Shown here piece after piece: positions 8,491-17,512 of a DNA stretch of 64,000 nt. The first letter of the stretch is position 1, and each line of letters begins with the position of its first letter. The stretch comes from Paenalcaligenes hominis_A (GTDB taxonomy: Bacteria > Pseudomonadota > Gammaproteobacteria > Burkholderiales > Burkholderiaceae_B): the NCBI RefSeq assembly GCF_041359055.1, contig NZ_JBGJKZ010000001.1:558001-622000 (forward strand), read 5' to 3'. The translations under genes and the position numbers were made by a program. The notes beneath the pieces are model-generated. The model ran no database searches. It saw only the letters and a program-made list of their open reading frames with translations, and was not told where the DNA came from.

Positions 8491-9718
8491 TATTACGCAT
8501 ACAGGCCCAAAACACCACCAACCAAAACGCATACGTCATTACGCCGTTATTATGGGAAAGAAAGGCCTGCGATAAACCAAAGTCGATGTAGGCAACAGGC
8601 AGTATCATACCGGCTGTAGCTAGAGCACGGGCTGCTAAATCTGGATGACGTAGATAAGGTGCAAATAAACGAATAGGCACTATATATAACAAAGCCAGGG
8701 CGAGTACGCCAACTAATCCACGTTTAGCTAGCATATCTAGGATCTCATTGTGGGCATGATTAAACTCACCAATAACAGGATTGGCTTTTCCTTCATCAGC
8801 AAGGCGTTGCATAGAGGCTTGCATTTGGTCTTTACCCCAGCCTAATACAGGCCGCTCTTTGGCTAAAAGTAGAGCCGCTTTCCACATTTCAAAACGTGCC
8901 CCTAACGATGTGTTGCTATTACCCTGCTGGTACAGTTCTATATCATGAAAAGCAGCATGCACGCGCTGTTGTACATGTAGGACCGGTGTGTAATAGATAG
9001 TAGTAACTGCAATGATCGCGCCAAGGCATACGCTCAGCTTGATTCGCCATGAAAAAAATGAGTGATAGGCTTTGGCTAAAATTAGCACAACAAAAGGAAT
9101 GCTGATCCAGCCACCGCGGCTTCCTGATAACAACGAAGTCAGCACACCTAGAGCAGCCCCAACTAATAATAAGATAAACCACCAGCGGCGCATGGTTGGG
9201 TGAGGGTGTTGAGCTGCCCAACCCAAACCTGCTAAGCAGAAAAAGCCCGTTAACATCGATAAATTGCCAAACTGAATGGCTTGGGTATGGCCCGTGGCTC
9301 GATCCCAGCCTAAGCCCCAAAATTGCCAGCCAGCCAAACAGGCGGTTGCCACACTGCCAACGATTAAGCCAGACCAAAGCCACTCAAGGCGGGGGGGATA
9401 CTTGCGTAAGGCAAAAAAAACAGGGATTGCACAAATAAAGCGTAGCGCTTTGTCAAAACTGCTGCCACTAGCCTGATGATAGATGCCGTCTAACACACCA
9501 TTTAGGCCAAATAATAATAAAGCGGCTAAAAGCCAGAGGTCTTGCGTGCTGAGAGAGGCTTTGATGGAGGCAAACGAACGCAAGCTATACAGCCCGGCAA
9601 GCAAAAGTAAACTAGCCCCTACAGAATACCCGCTGGGTAGCACTAAATTTAAAGCTCCAAGAAAAAACAGTGCTAAACCAGTGTATAGAGAAGAAGTGGG
9701 TAGGGGGCGTACAGTCAT
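8450..9718 (-). CDS. O-antigen ligase/polymerase-family membrane protein
   Basis: This 422-residue protein has about ten to twelve hydrophobic segments and the Wzy_C signature in a large periplasmic loop (SLGARFEMWKAALLLAKERPVLGWG, then FNHAHNEILDMLAKRGLVGVLAL). Such proteins ligate or polymerise surface glycans onto lipid A core, pilin or other acceptors on the outer face of the inner membrane. No glycosyltransferase genes surround it. It is therefore an isolated ligase-like protein, perhaps for lipopolysaccharide (WaaL-like) or for glycoprotein, and its acceptor cannot be told from sequence. Confidence 0.82.
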   Translation of the reverse strand: MTVRPLPTSSLYTGLALFFLGALNLVLPSGYSVGASLLLLAGLYSLRSFASIKASLSTQDLWLLAALLLFGLNGVLDGIYHQASGSSFDKALRFICAIPVFFALRKYPPRLEWLWSGLIVGSVATACLAGWQFWGLGWDRATGHTQAIQFGNLSMLTGFFCLAGLGWAAQHPHPTMRRWWFILLLVGAALGVLTSLLSGSRGGWISIPFVVLILAKAYHSFFSWRIKLSVCLGAIIAVTTIYYTPVLHVQQRVHAAFHDIELYQQGNSNTSLGARFEMWKAALLLAKERPVLGWGKDQMQASMQRLADEGKANPVIGEFNHAHNEILDMLAKRGLVGVLALALLYIVPIRLFAPYLRHPDLAARALATAGMILPVAYIDFGLSQAFLSHNNGVMTYAFWLVVFWACMRNTICARTAPVATAL

Positions 9719-9903
9719 GAAAGAAGCCTAGCAGCAAAGTTAAGTCGTTATTTAAGGGAATAAAGTATTTAGTAAAAGCAATTATCTGTGATTAAACGTC
9801 GCTGTATCCTAAATGACCAAACCTTTGGTGGCGATGGCTTTAGTCGTTTGGGAGTATTGACAGCGTTGAAAAGGTTGGGCTATGGGATAAATGATAAAAG
9901 CCA

Positions 9904-10017
9904 TCACAAACGATAATACACCGCTATGAGTGGCATTAAGAGTAAAGCCGTAACACCTTGGTAAGCCAGATACATACACAAAAGCAAACCAATCACAATA
10001 GCTAGGGTGCTAGACAT
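9904..10017 (-). pseudogene. Possible remnant of a GntP-type permease N-terminus
   Basis: In the 436-base gap between genes, a 37-codon minus-strand frame reads MSSTLAIVIGLLLCMYLAYQ, then GVTALLLMPLIAVYYRL and stop. It looks like the first one and a half transmembrane helices of GntP/citrate-type permeases, which begin with an IVIGL..YLAYRG pattern. An AGGGG lies 13 bases before the ATG. No recognisable continuation follows in any frame, so it is either a gene ruin or a small membrane peptide. The rest of 9719-10118 shows nothing else I can name. Confidence 0.4.
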
Positions 10018-10122
10018 ATAACGAAGCCCCTACTCAATGAACAAAATACAATGCAGGCGTGATTGTACAAAGAAGCTCAAAAAGAAAAAGCATTGAGAAA
10101 AGCGTGTTGAGCCAACCCCATA

Positions 10123-10150
10123 AAAAAAGAGGGGAGTCCCCTCTTTTTTA
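10123..10150. terminator. Intrinsic terminator after TRAP operon
   Basis: The AGAGGGGA/TCCCCTCT palindrome is flanked by A7 and T6 runs just downstream of the TRAP large subunit, which ends at 10155 on the minus strand. Confidence 0.8.
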
Positions 10151-10154
10151 AGTG

Positions 10155-11453
10155 CTAGTCGATGGCATAACCCAGATACTCGGGCAGCCATAAGGCAATG
10201 CCGGGGAAAATCATAACTAACAATAAAGCGCTAAACATCGTAAATAAAAACAAAACAGACCAACCAAATGTGTGTTCTAGGCGGATATTTGCGACTTTAG
10301 TGGTGACTAAAAGGTTAACAGCCACAGGCGGAGTGAATTGCCCAATTGCAATGTTCATCGCCAATAAAATACCAAACCAAATGGGATTCCATTCAAAGTG
10401 GTTAATGAGTGGAATTAAAATAGGGGTCAAAATTAAATAGATGGAAATCGCATCTAAAAACATCCCTGCAATTAAAACCAATACCATCACTAAAAGCAGT
10501 AATACCCAAGAGCTATCTGAAATAGACAGGATAAGCTGAGCCAAATGGGTAAACGTACCTAGCGTTGTGCCTGCCCAAGCAAAAATGCCTGCTAAAGAAA
10601 TAATAAGCAGCACAATACCGGAGATTTTGGCGGACTCATTAAAAATATCCCACAGCTCGGCCCAATTGAGTTGGCGATAAATAAAAGCCCCAATCAATAA
10701 CCCATAGGTTACGGCGACTACAGCCGCTTCGGTAGGGGTAAATAGCCCAGAGCGCAAACCACCTAAAATAATGACCGGAGCAAATAAGGCCGGAATAGCA
10801 CGGATAAAGCTTTGCTTAATAGGCGGACGCTCGGCAGTTTTTTCTGACTCCCAGCCATAACGCTTAGCTAGAAAATAAGACGGTACCAGTAATGAGCAAC
10901 CAGCTAAAATGCCAGGAAAAAGTCCAGCGGCAAATAAGGCGCGTAAATCGAGTCCTGGCAGCATCACAGAATACAAAATTAATGCAATGGATGGCGGAAT
11001 TAAAATAGCGGTAGAGGCCGCCGCCGCAATTAAGGACACAGAAAATGGTTTGGGATAGCCAGCTCGGGTCATGCTGGGTAGCATTACCATAGCGACTGCC
11101 GCGGCATCAGCGGGACCAGAGCCACTCATACCGCCCATGATTAAACAGACAAGCACGGCGACCAGAGCTAAACCGCCATGGCGTTGACCAATCAGTGATT
11201 GTGCAAAGGTGACTAAACTGGCGGCTACCCCTGCTCGTTCAAAAATTAAGCCCGTTAAAATAAAGAGCGGAATAGCAATAAGGGGGTATTTGGCTACACT
11301 GTTGTACGTATTGGTGCCTAGAGTAGCTAGCATGTCGGGTGATAGCCCCATGACAATGCCTACGGCTCCGCCTAGGCCCAGAGCAAAAGCAACGGGCATG
11401 CCAATCAACAAGCACAGCCCAAAACTGATTAACATCCATAAATCGGGGCTCAT
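10155..11453 (-). CDS. dctM: TRAP transporter large permease DctM
   Basis: This 432-residue protein has about twelve transmembrane helices and the DctM features: PLIAIPLFILTGLIFERAG near residue 55, GGMSGSGPADAAAVA near 108 and AAAASTAILIPPSIALILY near 145. It forms the Na+-coupled transport channel with the DctQ subunit encoded just upstream, whose end overlaps its start by 4 bases (ATGA). The DctP binding protein is also present. The substrate is probably a carboxylate, but this is not fixed by sequence. Confidence 0.93.
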   Translation of the reverse strand: MSPDLWMLISFGLCLLIGMPVAFALGLGGAVGIVMGLSPDMLATLGTNTYNSVAKYPLIAIPLFILTGLIFERAGVAASLVTFAQSLIGQRHGGLALVAVLVCLIMGGMSGSGPADAAAVAMVMLPSMTRAGYPKPFSVSLIAAAASTAILIPPSIALILYSVMLPGLDLRALFAAGLFPGILAGCSLLVPSYFLAKRYGWESEKTAERPPIKQSFIRAIPALFAPVIILGGLRSGLFTPTEAAVVAVTYGLLIGAFIYRQLNWAELWDIFNESAKISGIVLLIISLAGIFAWAGTTLGTFTHLAQLILSISDSSWVLLLLVMVLVLIAGMFLDAISIYLILTPILIPLINHFEWNPIWFGILLAMNIAIGQFTPPVAVNLLVTTKVANIRLEHTFGWSVLFLFTMFSALLLVMIFPGIALWLPEYLGYAID

Positions 11454-11929
11454 GCGGGGTACTCCTCGTCATCCGAACGCATACGATCACGCCAGTTTTG
11501 AGTGATACGTAACATAACTGCTAACGAGAGCAGAGGCAACCAAACTAGATAGATCCATGTGGGGTAGCCTAGCCCCGCTGATAATGAATCCCATTGATAT
11601 TCTTCGTACGCCAGCTGACCGCCATACCAGACCACCAAACCCAAAACAATGAGACTACCTAGCCACTGCAAGGTGTACAACACACGTCGTCCGGTGCGAT
11701 TGAGTTTGTGCTCTAAAAAAGAAATACGAATATGCTCGTTGCTGCGGGCAGCCACAGCCCCACCGGCAAACGTTAAGATCACCATGAGAAAAACAGAGAA
11801 CTCTTCGGTAAAAGCAAACGAGGCTTCAGTGGTATAGCGCACCACAACGTTAGCTAGACTAATAAGACTAATCGCTGCTAAAGCAAAAATACCCAGCAGC
11901 GATTCAATACGGGTTTTGGATTTAGACAT
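11450..11929 (-). CDS. dctQ: TRAP transporter small permease DctQ
   Basis: The start at 11929 (MSKSKTRIESLLGIF) is chosen over the longer open frame because it gives a normal DctQ length of 159 residues and places the first helix correctly. Four hydrophobic helices are visible, with the typical EEFSVFLMVILTFAGGAVAARSNEHIRI stretch across helix 2 (first half FSVFLMVILTFAGGAVAA). It pairs with DctM in the membrane and is co-transcribed between dctP and dctM. Confidence 0.88.
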   Translation of the reverse strand: MSKSKTRIESLLGIFALAAISLISLANVVVRYTTEASFAFTEEFSVFLMVILTFAGGAVAARSNEHIRISFLEHKLNRTGRRVLYTLQWLGSLIVLGLVVWYGGQLAYEEYQWDSLSAGLGYPTWIYLVWLPLLSLAVMLRITQNWRDRMRSDDEEYPA

Positions 11930-11982
11930 ACAAATTAATAGTAAAAATAAAGGCGCAGATTCACTGCGCCCATTGGTAGCAA

Positions 11983-12987
11983 TTAGCGGTTTGTTATGGC
12001 TTTTTGAGCTGCATCCACTAGGTCTTGACCAATTCGAGGAGTCCATTTTTCGTAGACGCTTTGAGTTGCATCTACAAAGGCTTGGTGTTGTTCAGGAGTT
12101 AGTTCTGTGATTTCAACACCGCGTTCACGAATACGGGCCAAGGTATCGTTTAAGTCGGCACGGGATTTTTCGATTTCCCATTTGCCTGCATCAACAGCGG
12201 CTTCTTTTAGAAGCTTTTGGTCTTCGGGGGATAAGGTAGTCCAAACACGTTGGCTTACACCAAAAATGAGGGGGTCGTTCATGTAGTGCCAAAGGGTTAG
12301 GTATTTTTGGTTGGCACGATCAGCCCGAGCAACATCATAAACAGCCAGTGGGTTTTCTTGGCCATCTACAGCACCGGTGGTTAGCGCGGGTAGCGCATCT
12401 GTCCAGCTCATCTGGGTGGGGTTGGCACCCAAAGCATTAAATGTATCTAGAAACAAAGGGGAACCAACCACTCGAATTTTCAGACCTTTTAGGTCTTCAG
12501 GCTTGGATAGCGCCTTGTGAGAGTTGGAGATTTCTCGGAAACCATTTTCGCCCCAAGCAAGTGGTATTACACCACGTTTTTCAATGGCATCAAACACCAT
12601 TTTTCCAGCTTCGCCCTGAGTGATCGCATCGACGGCTGCATCATCTGGCATTAAAAAGGGCAGAGAAAACAAGTTCACTTCGGGAACTTGGGGTGACCAG
12701 TTAATGGTTGAGCCTACAGCCATATCAATTAGGCCGCTGCGCATTGCGGAAAATTCGCGAGTTTGGTCGCCAGAGACTAATTGAGAGTTGGGGTAGATTT
12801 TAAGAGTAATGCGTCCGTCAGAGCGCTCTTTGACGAGTTCAGCCCATTTTTCAGCAGCTTGACCCCAAGGGAACGCTTCGGACAACACGGTAGATACTGA
12901 AAATTCACGTGTTTCTTGGGCTAGGGCTGCGCCTGTGCTTAGCGCAAAACAAGCAGCACCCATAGCAAGCCACTTTTTGATTTTCAT
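11983..12987 (-). CDS. dctP: TRAP transporter substrate-binding protein DctP
   Basis: This 334-residue periplasmic protein has a signal peptide (MKIKKWLAMGAACFALSTGAALA) and the DctP pattern: KWAELVKERSDGRITLKIYP, LVSGDQTREFSAMRSGLIDMA, and LKGLKIRVVGSPLFLDTFNA. The Arg in KIRV is the residue that normally grips the ligand carboxylate. It is the first gene of the three-gene TRAP operon, with 53 bases before dctQ, and it has a clear AGGAG-type ribosome site. A C4-dicarboxylate, sugar acid or aromatic acid are all possible ligands. Confidence 0.92.
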   Translation of the reverse strand: MKIKKWLAMGAACFALSTGAALAQETREFSVSTVLSEAFPWGQAAEKWAELVKERSDGRITLKIYPNSQLVSGDQTREFSAMRSGLIDMAVGSTINWSPQVPEVNLFSLPFLMPDDAAVDAITQGEAGKMVFDAIEKRGVIPLAWGENGFREISNSHKALSKPEDLKGLKIRVVGSPLFLDTFNALGANPTQMSWTDALPALTTGAVDGQENPLAVYDVARADRANQKYLTLWHYMNDPLIFGVSQRVWTTLSPEDQKLLKEAAVDAGKWEIEKSRADLNDTLARIRERGVEITELTPEQHQAFVDATQSVYEKWTPRIGQDLVDAAQKAITNR

Positions 12988-13220
12988 TTATTTCTCCTTT
13001 TATTGCATTACAAATAGATAAGAAATTTGATAGTAGCAGAACTTGAGAGTAGAAATGAAATGTGAATTCGTATGATTTAGGCAGGGAAAACCATAGTGGA
13101 AATAACCAAGTTGAGATTTAATGGTTAAATAGATATAACTAAAAGCAACCTGTATTTAAGCATTGAGTGTGCTAGCATTTACAATGAATTGTGATTATTT
13201 AACGATTAAAGGGAAAGATC

Positions 13221-13874
13221 ATGTCATTACGTATTAATGATGTAGCACCAAATTTCACTACAGACTCTACGGCTGGTGAAATTACCTTCCACGATTGGAT
13301 TGGCGATAGCTACGCAATTTTATTCTCTCATCCCAAAGACTTCACTCCCGTATGTACCACCGAATTTGGTGCCGTGGCGTGCTTAGTACCCGAGTTCGCT
13401 AAACGCAATACCAAAGTCATGGGTGTATCCGTAGACAATGTCGAAGACCACAAAAAATGGAAACGAGATATTGAGGCTTTTTCGGGTGCGCCAGCCGACT
13501 TCCCTATTATTGATGACACCTCATTACAGGTATCTAAGCTCTACAATATGTTGCCTGCTGAAGCCTACTTGCCAGATGGCCGCACGCCTGCAGATAGCGC
13601 GACAGTTCGTACCGTGTTTATTATTGGGCCAGACAAAAAAATCCGTTTGACTTTGTCTTACCCTATGTCTGTTGGTCGTAACTTTGCTGAAATTTTACGA
13701 GTGCTGGATGCTATTCAATTGACAGATGGCAAACCTCTAGCGACTCCTGCCGACTGGACACCTGGGCAAGACGTTATCGTTGGGCTAGCCCTAAATGACG
13801 AGCAAGCCAAAGCAACCTTTGGCGATGTAGACATTAAGCTGCCTTATTTGCGCTTCATTAAAGCCCCTAAATAA
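13221..13874 (+). CDS. 1-Cys peroxiredoxin (Prx6 family)
   Basis: This 217-residue cytoplasmic thiol peroxidase has the Prx6 active-site motif HPKDFTPVCTTE, with peroxidatic Cys45. The conserved Arg is in the later segment (SATVRTVFIIGPDKKIR). The C-terminal dimerisation extension typical of Prx6 is present (GKPLATPADWTPGQDVIV). No second resolving cysteine is seen, so an external thiol should reduce it. The gene is monocistronic, with AAAGGGAAAGATC before the ATG and a strong terminator after. It removes peroxides. Confidence 0.92.
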   Translation: MSLRINDVAPNFTTDSTAGEITFHDWIGDSYAILFSHPKDFTPVCTTEFGAVACLVPEFAKRNTKVMGVSVDNVEDHKKWKRDIEAFSGAPADFPIIDDTSLQVSKLYNMLPAEAYLPDGRTPADSATVRTVFIIGPDKKIRLTLSYPMSVGRNFAEILRVLDAIQLTDGKPLATPADWTPGQDVIVGLALNDEQAKATFGDVDIKLPYLRFIKAPK

Positions 13875-13890
13875 CGTATCTGTCATCAAA

Positions 13891-13918
13891 AACCCTGCTT
13901 AGGCAGGGTTTTTTTTGT
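13891..13918 (+). terminator. Intrinsic terminator of the peroxiredoxin gene
   Basis: An 8-bp stem (AACCCTGC and GCAGGGTT, loop TTAG) is followed by a run of eight Ts. Confidence 0.85.
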
Positions 13919-13966
13919 TGGTGTAGACAGTGTTAAGATACTTCCTTTGTTTGTTGGGTGGTTGCT

Positions 13967-14575
13967 ATGCGTTCTTCTTTTTCATCTGCTTCGATGCGTC
14001 ATCGCTCTTCTTCTTCTAAAAAGGTGCCACGTTTAATTGCATTGAATAAGCCATATGATGTGTTAACGCAATTTACCGATGAGCAAGGGCGAGCTACATT
14101 AAAAGATTTTGTGCCCGTCGCGGGCGTGTATGCCGCAGGGCGCCTGGATCGCAATAGTGAAGGTTTATTACTTTTAACTAACGATGGTCGGCTCCAAGCC
14201 CGTATTGCAGAGCCTAAATACGGAATGCTTAAAACTTATTGGGCTCAGGTTGAGGGGGAGCCTCAGGCCGAACAACTCGAAACGCTACGTAAAGGGGTGC
14301 TTTTGAATGATGGCCTAACTTTACCAGCCGAGGTATCCGTATTAAACGAGCCCCAAGTCTGGCCTCGCCATCCGCCGATTCGATACCGAGCCAATATTCC
14401 TACTACATGGATTCAACTACGCATTAGCGAAGGGAAAAATCGACAAGTGCGTCGTATGACAGCGGCAGTGGGTTTACCTACTCTGCGTTTAATACGTATG
14501 CAGATTGGCCCGTGGCAGCTTGGGCAATTAGCGCCGGGGCAATGGCAAGACCTAGATATTCCTGCATATTTTTAA
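13967..14575 (+). CDS. rluE: 23S rRNA pseudouridine synthase RluE
   Basis: The ATG at 13967 is preferred over the in-frame GTG at 13958 because GGGTGG lies at ribosome-site distance. The 202-residue protein has a Ser-rich basic N-terminal tail, then the RsuA/RluB/E/F-family catalytic motif GRLDRNSEGLLLLTND with catalytic Asp61. The RNA-binding EGKNRQVRRMTAAVGLPTLRL motif is present (core EGKNRQVRRM). It lacks the S4 domain, and its length and sequence match RluE, which modifies U2457 in helix 89 of 23S rRNA. Confidence 0.88.
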   Translation: MRSSFSSASMRHRSSSSKKVPRLIALNKPYDVLTQFTDEQGRATLKDFVPVAGVYAAGRLDRNSEGLLLLTNDGRLQARIAEPKYGMLKTYWAQVEGEPQAEQLETLRKGVLLNDGLTLPAEVSVLNEPQVWPRHPPIRYRANIPTTWIQLRISEGKNRQVRRMTAAVGLPTLRLIRMQIGPWQLGQLAPGQWQDLDIPAYF

Positions 14576-14577
14576 AA

Positions 14578-14808
14578 CTAACGGCAGTAAATAAAACCGC
14601 GATGGCCTTGTGAGGTGCATGTTAGCTTAGGCTTTGGGGTTGCGACTTTTTTAGTGGTTGTTGTCGTTTTGGTTGGGGTGGAGGCCGCCGTTTTAGCAGA
14701 AGATGATGTGGGAGCAGAAGGTTCAGGCTTGGGGGCAGAAGAGGCGGCGGTGACGGTAGCTAAGCCCATACATAGCATGAACCCCAAAATGGTGACTAGA
14801 GTACGCAT
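14578..14808 (-). CDS. Small secreted Thr/Ser/Pro-rich protein
   Basis: This 76-residue product has a plausible signal peptide (MRTLVTILGFMLCMGLATVTA) and then a disordered Ala/Pro/Ser/Thr/Lys-rich stretch. It ends in a short conserved-looking tail with two cysteines (LTCTSQGHRGFIYCR) that could form a disulfide. It converges on rluE. I do not recognise a family. The plus-strand reading of the same DNA is Val-rich and less gene-like. Confidence 0.5.
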   Translation of the reverse strand: MRTLVTILGFMLCMGLATVTAASSAPKPEPSAPTSSSAKTAASTPTKTTTTTKKVATPKPKLTCTSQGHRGFIYCR

Positions 14809-14930
14809 AATAGCTTTTTTATATACAGCTTAAAAACATAGCATAACGCCATTTACGACTACATACCAAAGTGAAATATTATTTAAAAGCGAATTAGTGT
14901 GTGGTGTGTGCTGTTTTATCGGATTGCGCG

Positions 14931-14955
14931 TAAAACCCCGCCGTTTAAGGTGGGG
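14931..14955 (-). terminator. Terminator of the luxE/luxC-transporter operon
   Basis: Read on the minus strand, CCCCACC-TTAAAC-GGCGGGG is followed by TTTTA just after the SDR stop at 14962. The stem has seven pairs including one wobble pair. Confidence 0.65.
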
Positions 14956-14961
14956 AGGATG

Positions 14962-15732
14962 TCAACGCATCACCAATCCACCATCAACCACTAGGCACTG
15001 ACCTGTCATAAATGCGCTGTGCTCTGTAGCTAAAAAGAGAATAGGGCCGGTAATATCAGTGGGTGTAGCAATACGCCGTAATGGCGTGCGGGCAATGATT
15101 TCATCCCGAATCGAGGCACGCGTAGAGCGGCTTGAGTCGGTAGGCCAAATAAGACCGGGAGCAATACTATTAACCCGTATGCCATACGGGCCCAAGTCTG
15201 CCGCCATTTGCTTGGTTAGCCCATTTAATGCCGCCTTGGCCGTTGCGTAGTCTGCATAGGGCACAATGGCTTCTTCACCTAGATCGCTACTGATATGGAT
15301 AATGCTGCCGCGACAAGCACGCTGCATATGAGGCACCACAGCATGAGTGACAAGCCAAGTGCTTTTTACCGAGCCATCTATTTGTTGAGCACACTGCTCC
15401 CAGCTTAATTCATGAAAGCGTTGGCGTTGATCTGGATTAAAGCGATAGGGCGCGAAAGCATTGTTAACCAGCACATCAATACGTCCTGTTTCACTAATAA
15501 TTTCTTGCACCATGGCTTGTACGGCAGAGGCATCTTGGACATCTGCAGCAATAGGCCACGCTTGGCCCCCCAGTTCTTCACACGCCCGTGCTGTGTTTTG
15601 AGCTGCTTCGGTATTTTGTTTGTAGTTAATAATAACCAGTGCGCCGTGCTCTGCAAAAGCTTTGGCGGTAGCGGCCCCAAGACCGCGACTAGCACCAGTA
15701 ATTAAAACAGTTTGACCTTTAAAGTTCATCAT
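14962..15732 (-). CDS. SDR-family NAD(P)-dependent oxidoreductase
   Basis: This 256-residue classical short-chain dehydrogenase has the TGASRGLGAA cofactor loop, NNAF in place of the usual NNAG, the catalytic Ser (HISSD) and Tyr/Lys in YADYATAK. The C-terminus ends with LVVDGGLVMR, as in FabG-like enzymes. It is the last gene of a six-gene minus-strand operon with a LuxE-like ligase, a LuxC-like reductase and an ABC importer. An obvious inferred role is to interconvert the aldehyde made by LuxC with an alcohol, or to prepare the substrate. Sequence alone does not choose between them. Confidence 0.85.
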   Translation of the reverse strand: MMNFKGQTVLITGASRGLGAATAKAFAEHGALVIINYKQNTEAAQNTARACEELGGQAWPIAADVQDASAVQAMVQEIISETGRIDVLVNNAFAPYRFNPDQRQRFHELSWEQCAQQIDGSVKSTWLVTHAVVPHMQRACRGSIIHISSDLGEEAIVPYADYATAKAALNGLTKQMAADLGPYGIRVNSIAPGLIWPTDSSRSTRASIRDEIIARTPLRRIATPTDITGPILFLATEHSAFMTGQCLVVDGGLVMR

Positions 15733-15735
15733 GGT

Positions 15736-16734
15736 TTATGGCACAAGCTCTGTGCTGACATGTTGTTGAATATCTAGCGGGCTTTTGATTAAACCTAGCT
15801 CAAAATACGTATCTGCTGCCTTTTGTAAAGAGCTTATGTCTAATGTACCCAAGCCATCACGCTGGGTTAGCTCGGACTCACTAGAACGATTGCGCGCTTC
15901 GATAATTTGTTGATTTAGCTTAGGGTCTTGACCATCTATGGCGTATTTTACGGCTAGCTGCGCAGCTTGATCTGGGTGCTGAATCATCCATTCGGTACTG
16001 TTTTTATAGGCTTGTAAAAACTGTTGAATTGCACCTTTACGCTCAGCCACGTCTTTGGCGCGCACCACAAACAAATCGCTGGAGTAATTTAAATAGTCTT
16101 TGACTTCTATAACTTGTGGGTCTTTTAAGCCGCGGTATTGGGCTACTAAGAGTCCTGTGTCGGTAGCGGCTGTGGCGTCAACTTGCCCTTGCATGAGTGG
16201 GGCAAAGTTCAAAAGACCTGTAACAATAATTTCCACATCACTTTCTTTTAAACCTACCTGATGCAATAGTATCTGCAGATTTTGACGGGTACCACTTGCT
16301 AGGCTGTAAACCCCAATTTTTTTACCTTTCAGGTCTGCGGCATCGGCAATAGGGCTAGCGTTGAGGCTGACCACGTTAAAGACATTTTGGGGGTAAATGT
16401 CATAGACGGCGACGAGCTCGGCACCTTGATCTAAAGCAGCAAAAAAAGAACCTGGGTCCGTAAAAGCAATATCGGCTTGACCACTAAGTAAGTTACGTAG
16501 CGCATCACCACCACCCGCACCAGGCAGATAGGCCAGATCCAAGCCTTGGGAGCTGAAGTGTTTAAGCTCTGGCTCGGCAATGATTTGGGTGATTTCACTG
16601 ATGGGCTTACTCCAACCCGCTAAAGTAAAGCGCTCAGTAGCGTTTTGCGACCATGCGAATGAGCCACTTAATGCGAATGTGGTGCCGACTGCTAAGCCCA
16701 TTAACTGACGTAAGAAAAATCGTTTAGAAATCAT
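15736..16734 (-). CDS. NMT1/SsuA-type ABC substrate-binding protein
   Basis: The start at 16734 (MISKRFFLRQLMGLAVGTTF) gives a proper signal peptide with cleavage after FAWS or nearby, so the longer frame from 16794 is not used. The 332-residue protein carries the NMT1/SsuA pattern (LDLAYLPGAGGGDALRNLLS, GQADIAFTDPGSFFAALDQG, LKGKKIGVYSLASGTRQNLQ). The family binds sulfonates, nitrate, thiamine precursors, taurine and aromatic carboxylates in the periplasm. Its start overlaps the permease end by 11 bases. The ligand is presumably the acid processed by the luxE/luxC enzymes of the same operon. Confidence 0.85.
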   Translation of the reverse strand: MISKRFFLRQLMGLAVGTTFALSGSFAWSQNATERFTLAGWSKPISEITQIIAEPELKHFSSQGLDLAYLPGAGGGDALRNLLSGQADIAFTDPGSFFAALDQGAELVAVYDIYPQNVFNVVSLNASPIADAADLKGKKIGVYSLASGTRQNLQILLHQVGLKESDVEIIVTGLLNFAPLMQGQVDATAATDTGLLVAQYRGLKDPQVIEVKDYLNYSSDLFVVRAKDVAERKGAIQQFLQAYKNSTEWMIQHPDQAAQLAVKYAIDGQDPKLNQQIIEARNRSSESELTQRDGLGTLDISSLQKAADTYFELGLIKSPLDIQQHVSTELVP

Positions 16735-17512
16735 GAGAATGCACACCAGTAGAAAGAGGTGAGTAAAAACGTAAAGCAAAGCGTTGTAGGACAAGGGTGC
16801 AGTAATACAAACCTAGGCCTAGCGCAGTAATTAAAATGAGTACTGCAAACATCAGAGTAGTATCCATGGAACCCTGAGCTGCAATAATTAACGCGCCTAG
16901 ACCCTGATTTGCGCCAATGAATTCGCCTACGATGGCCCCCACTAGGGCGAGCACAGCCGCTACGCGTAACCCCGATAAGGTATAGGGTAATCCTAAACGA
17001 AGTTTTAGACGCCATAAGGTCTGCCAACGCGTAGCTCCGAGCATACGAAATAACTCTAAACGTGCTGAATCGGTTTGCTGCAGCCCGGTGAGTGTGTTTT
17101 CCAATACAGGAAAAAAACATACTAAGGCCGTAATAACCACCATAGGTAAAAAACCAAACCCAAGCCATAACGTGAGCAGCGGAGCCAGAGCCAGTTTTGG
17201 AACGACTTGACTGGTCAGCACATACGGCATAAGAACTGCTTGCCAAAAACGGGATTGCCCCAACACTACACCGAGTAAAAAACCTAAGCCGCCACCTAAA
17301 AATAGCCCAGCTATTACCTCTAGAGTAGTCTGACGCAAATGCGGCCAAAAATAGCCAGAAATCAGGCCATTATAAAGTGTGATGGCAACACGACTGGGGG
17401 CTGGCAGAATTAGGGCAGACCAATTGAAGTGGTGCACCGCCCACTCCCAAAAAAGTAGCAGCAACGCTAAAAGGCTAAGCGAGCAGCAACGTGACCATAC
17501 AGAGCGTCTCAT
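16724..17512 (-). CDS. ABC transporter permease (SsuC/TauC type)
   Basis: This 262-residue inner-membrane protein has about six helices and the binding-protein-dependent EAA-type motif facing the ATPase (FRMLGATRWQTLWRLKLRLG near residue 153, followed by LPYTLSGLRVA). It is homologous to the SsuC/TauC group. It overlaps the ATPase end by 4 bases and the binding-protein start by 11, so the transporter subunits are translationally coupled. Confidence 0.9.
   Translation of the reverse strand: MRRSVWSRCCSLSLLALLLLFWEWAVHHFNWSALILPAPSRVAITLYNGLISGYFWPHLRQTTLEVIAGLFLGGGLGFLLGVVLGQSRFWQAVLMPYVLTSQVVPKLALAPLLTLWLGFGFLPMVVITALVCFFPVLENTLTGLQQTDSARLELFRMLGATRWQTLWRLKLRLGLPYTLSGLRVAAVLALVGAIVGEFIGANQGLGALIIAAQGSMDTTLMFAVLILITALGLGLYYCTLVLQRFALRFYSPLSTGVHSHDF

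Noticed and set aside
14615..14833. Open frame on the plus strand rich in Val
   Set aside because: It is the antisense of the small secreted protein at 14578-14808, has no ribosome site, and its composition comes from complementing Thr/Ser/Pro codons.
15405..15705. Two frames of about 97 codons on both strands within the SDR gene
   Set aside because: Both are shadows of a well-conserved SDR reading frame and lack ribosome sites.
16731..17348. Long minus-strand frame overlapping the ABC permease
   Set aside because: It lies in another frame inside a permease with clear family motifs. Its own translation is rich in Ser, Cys and Arg and matches nothing.
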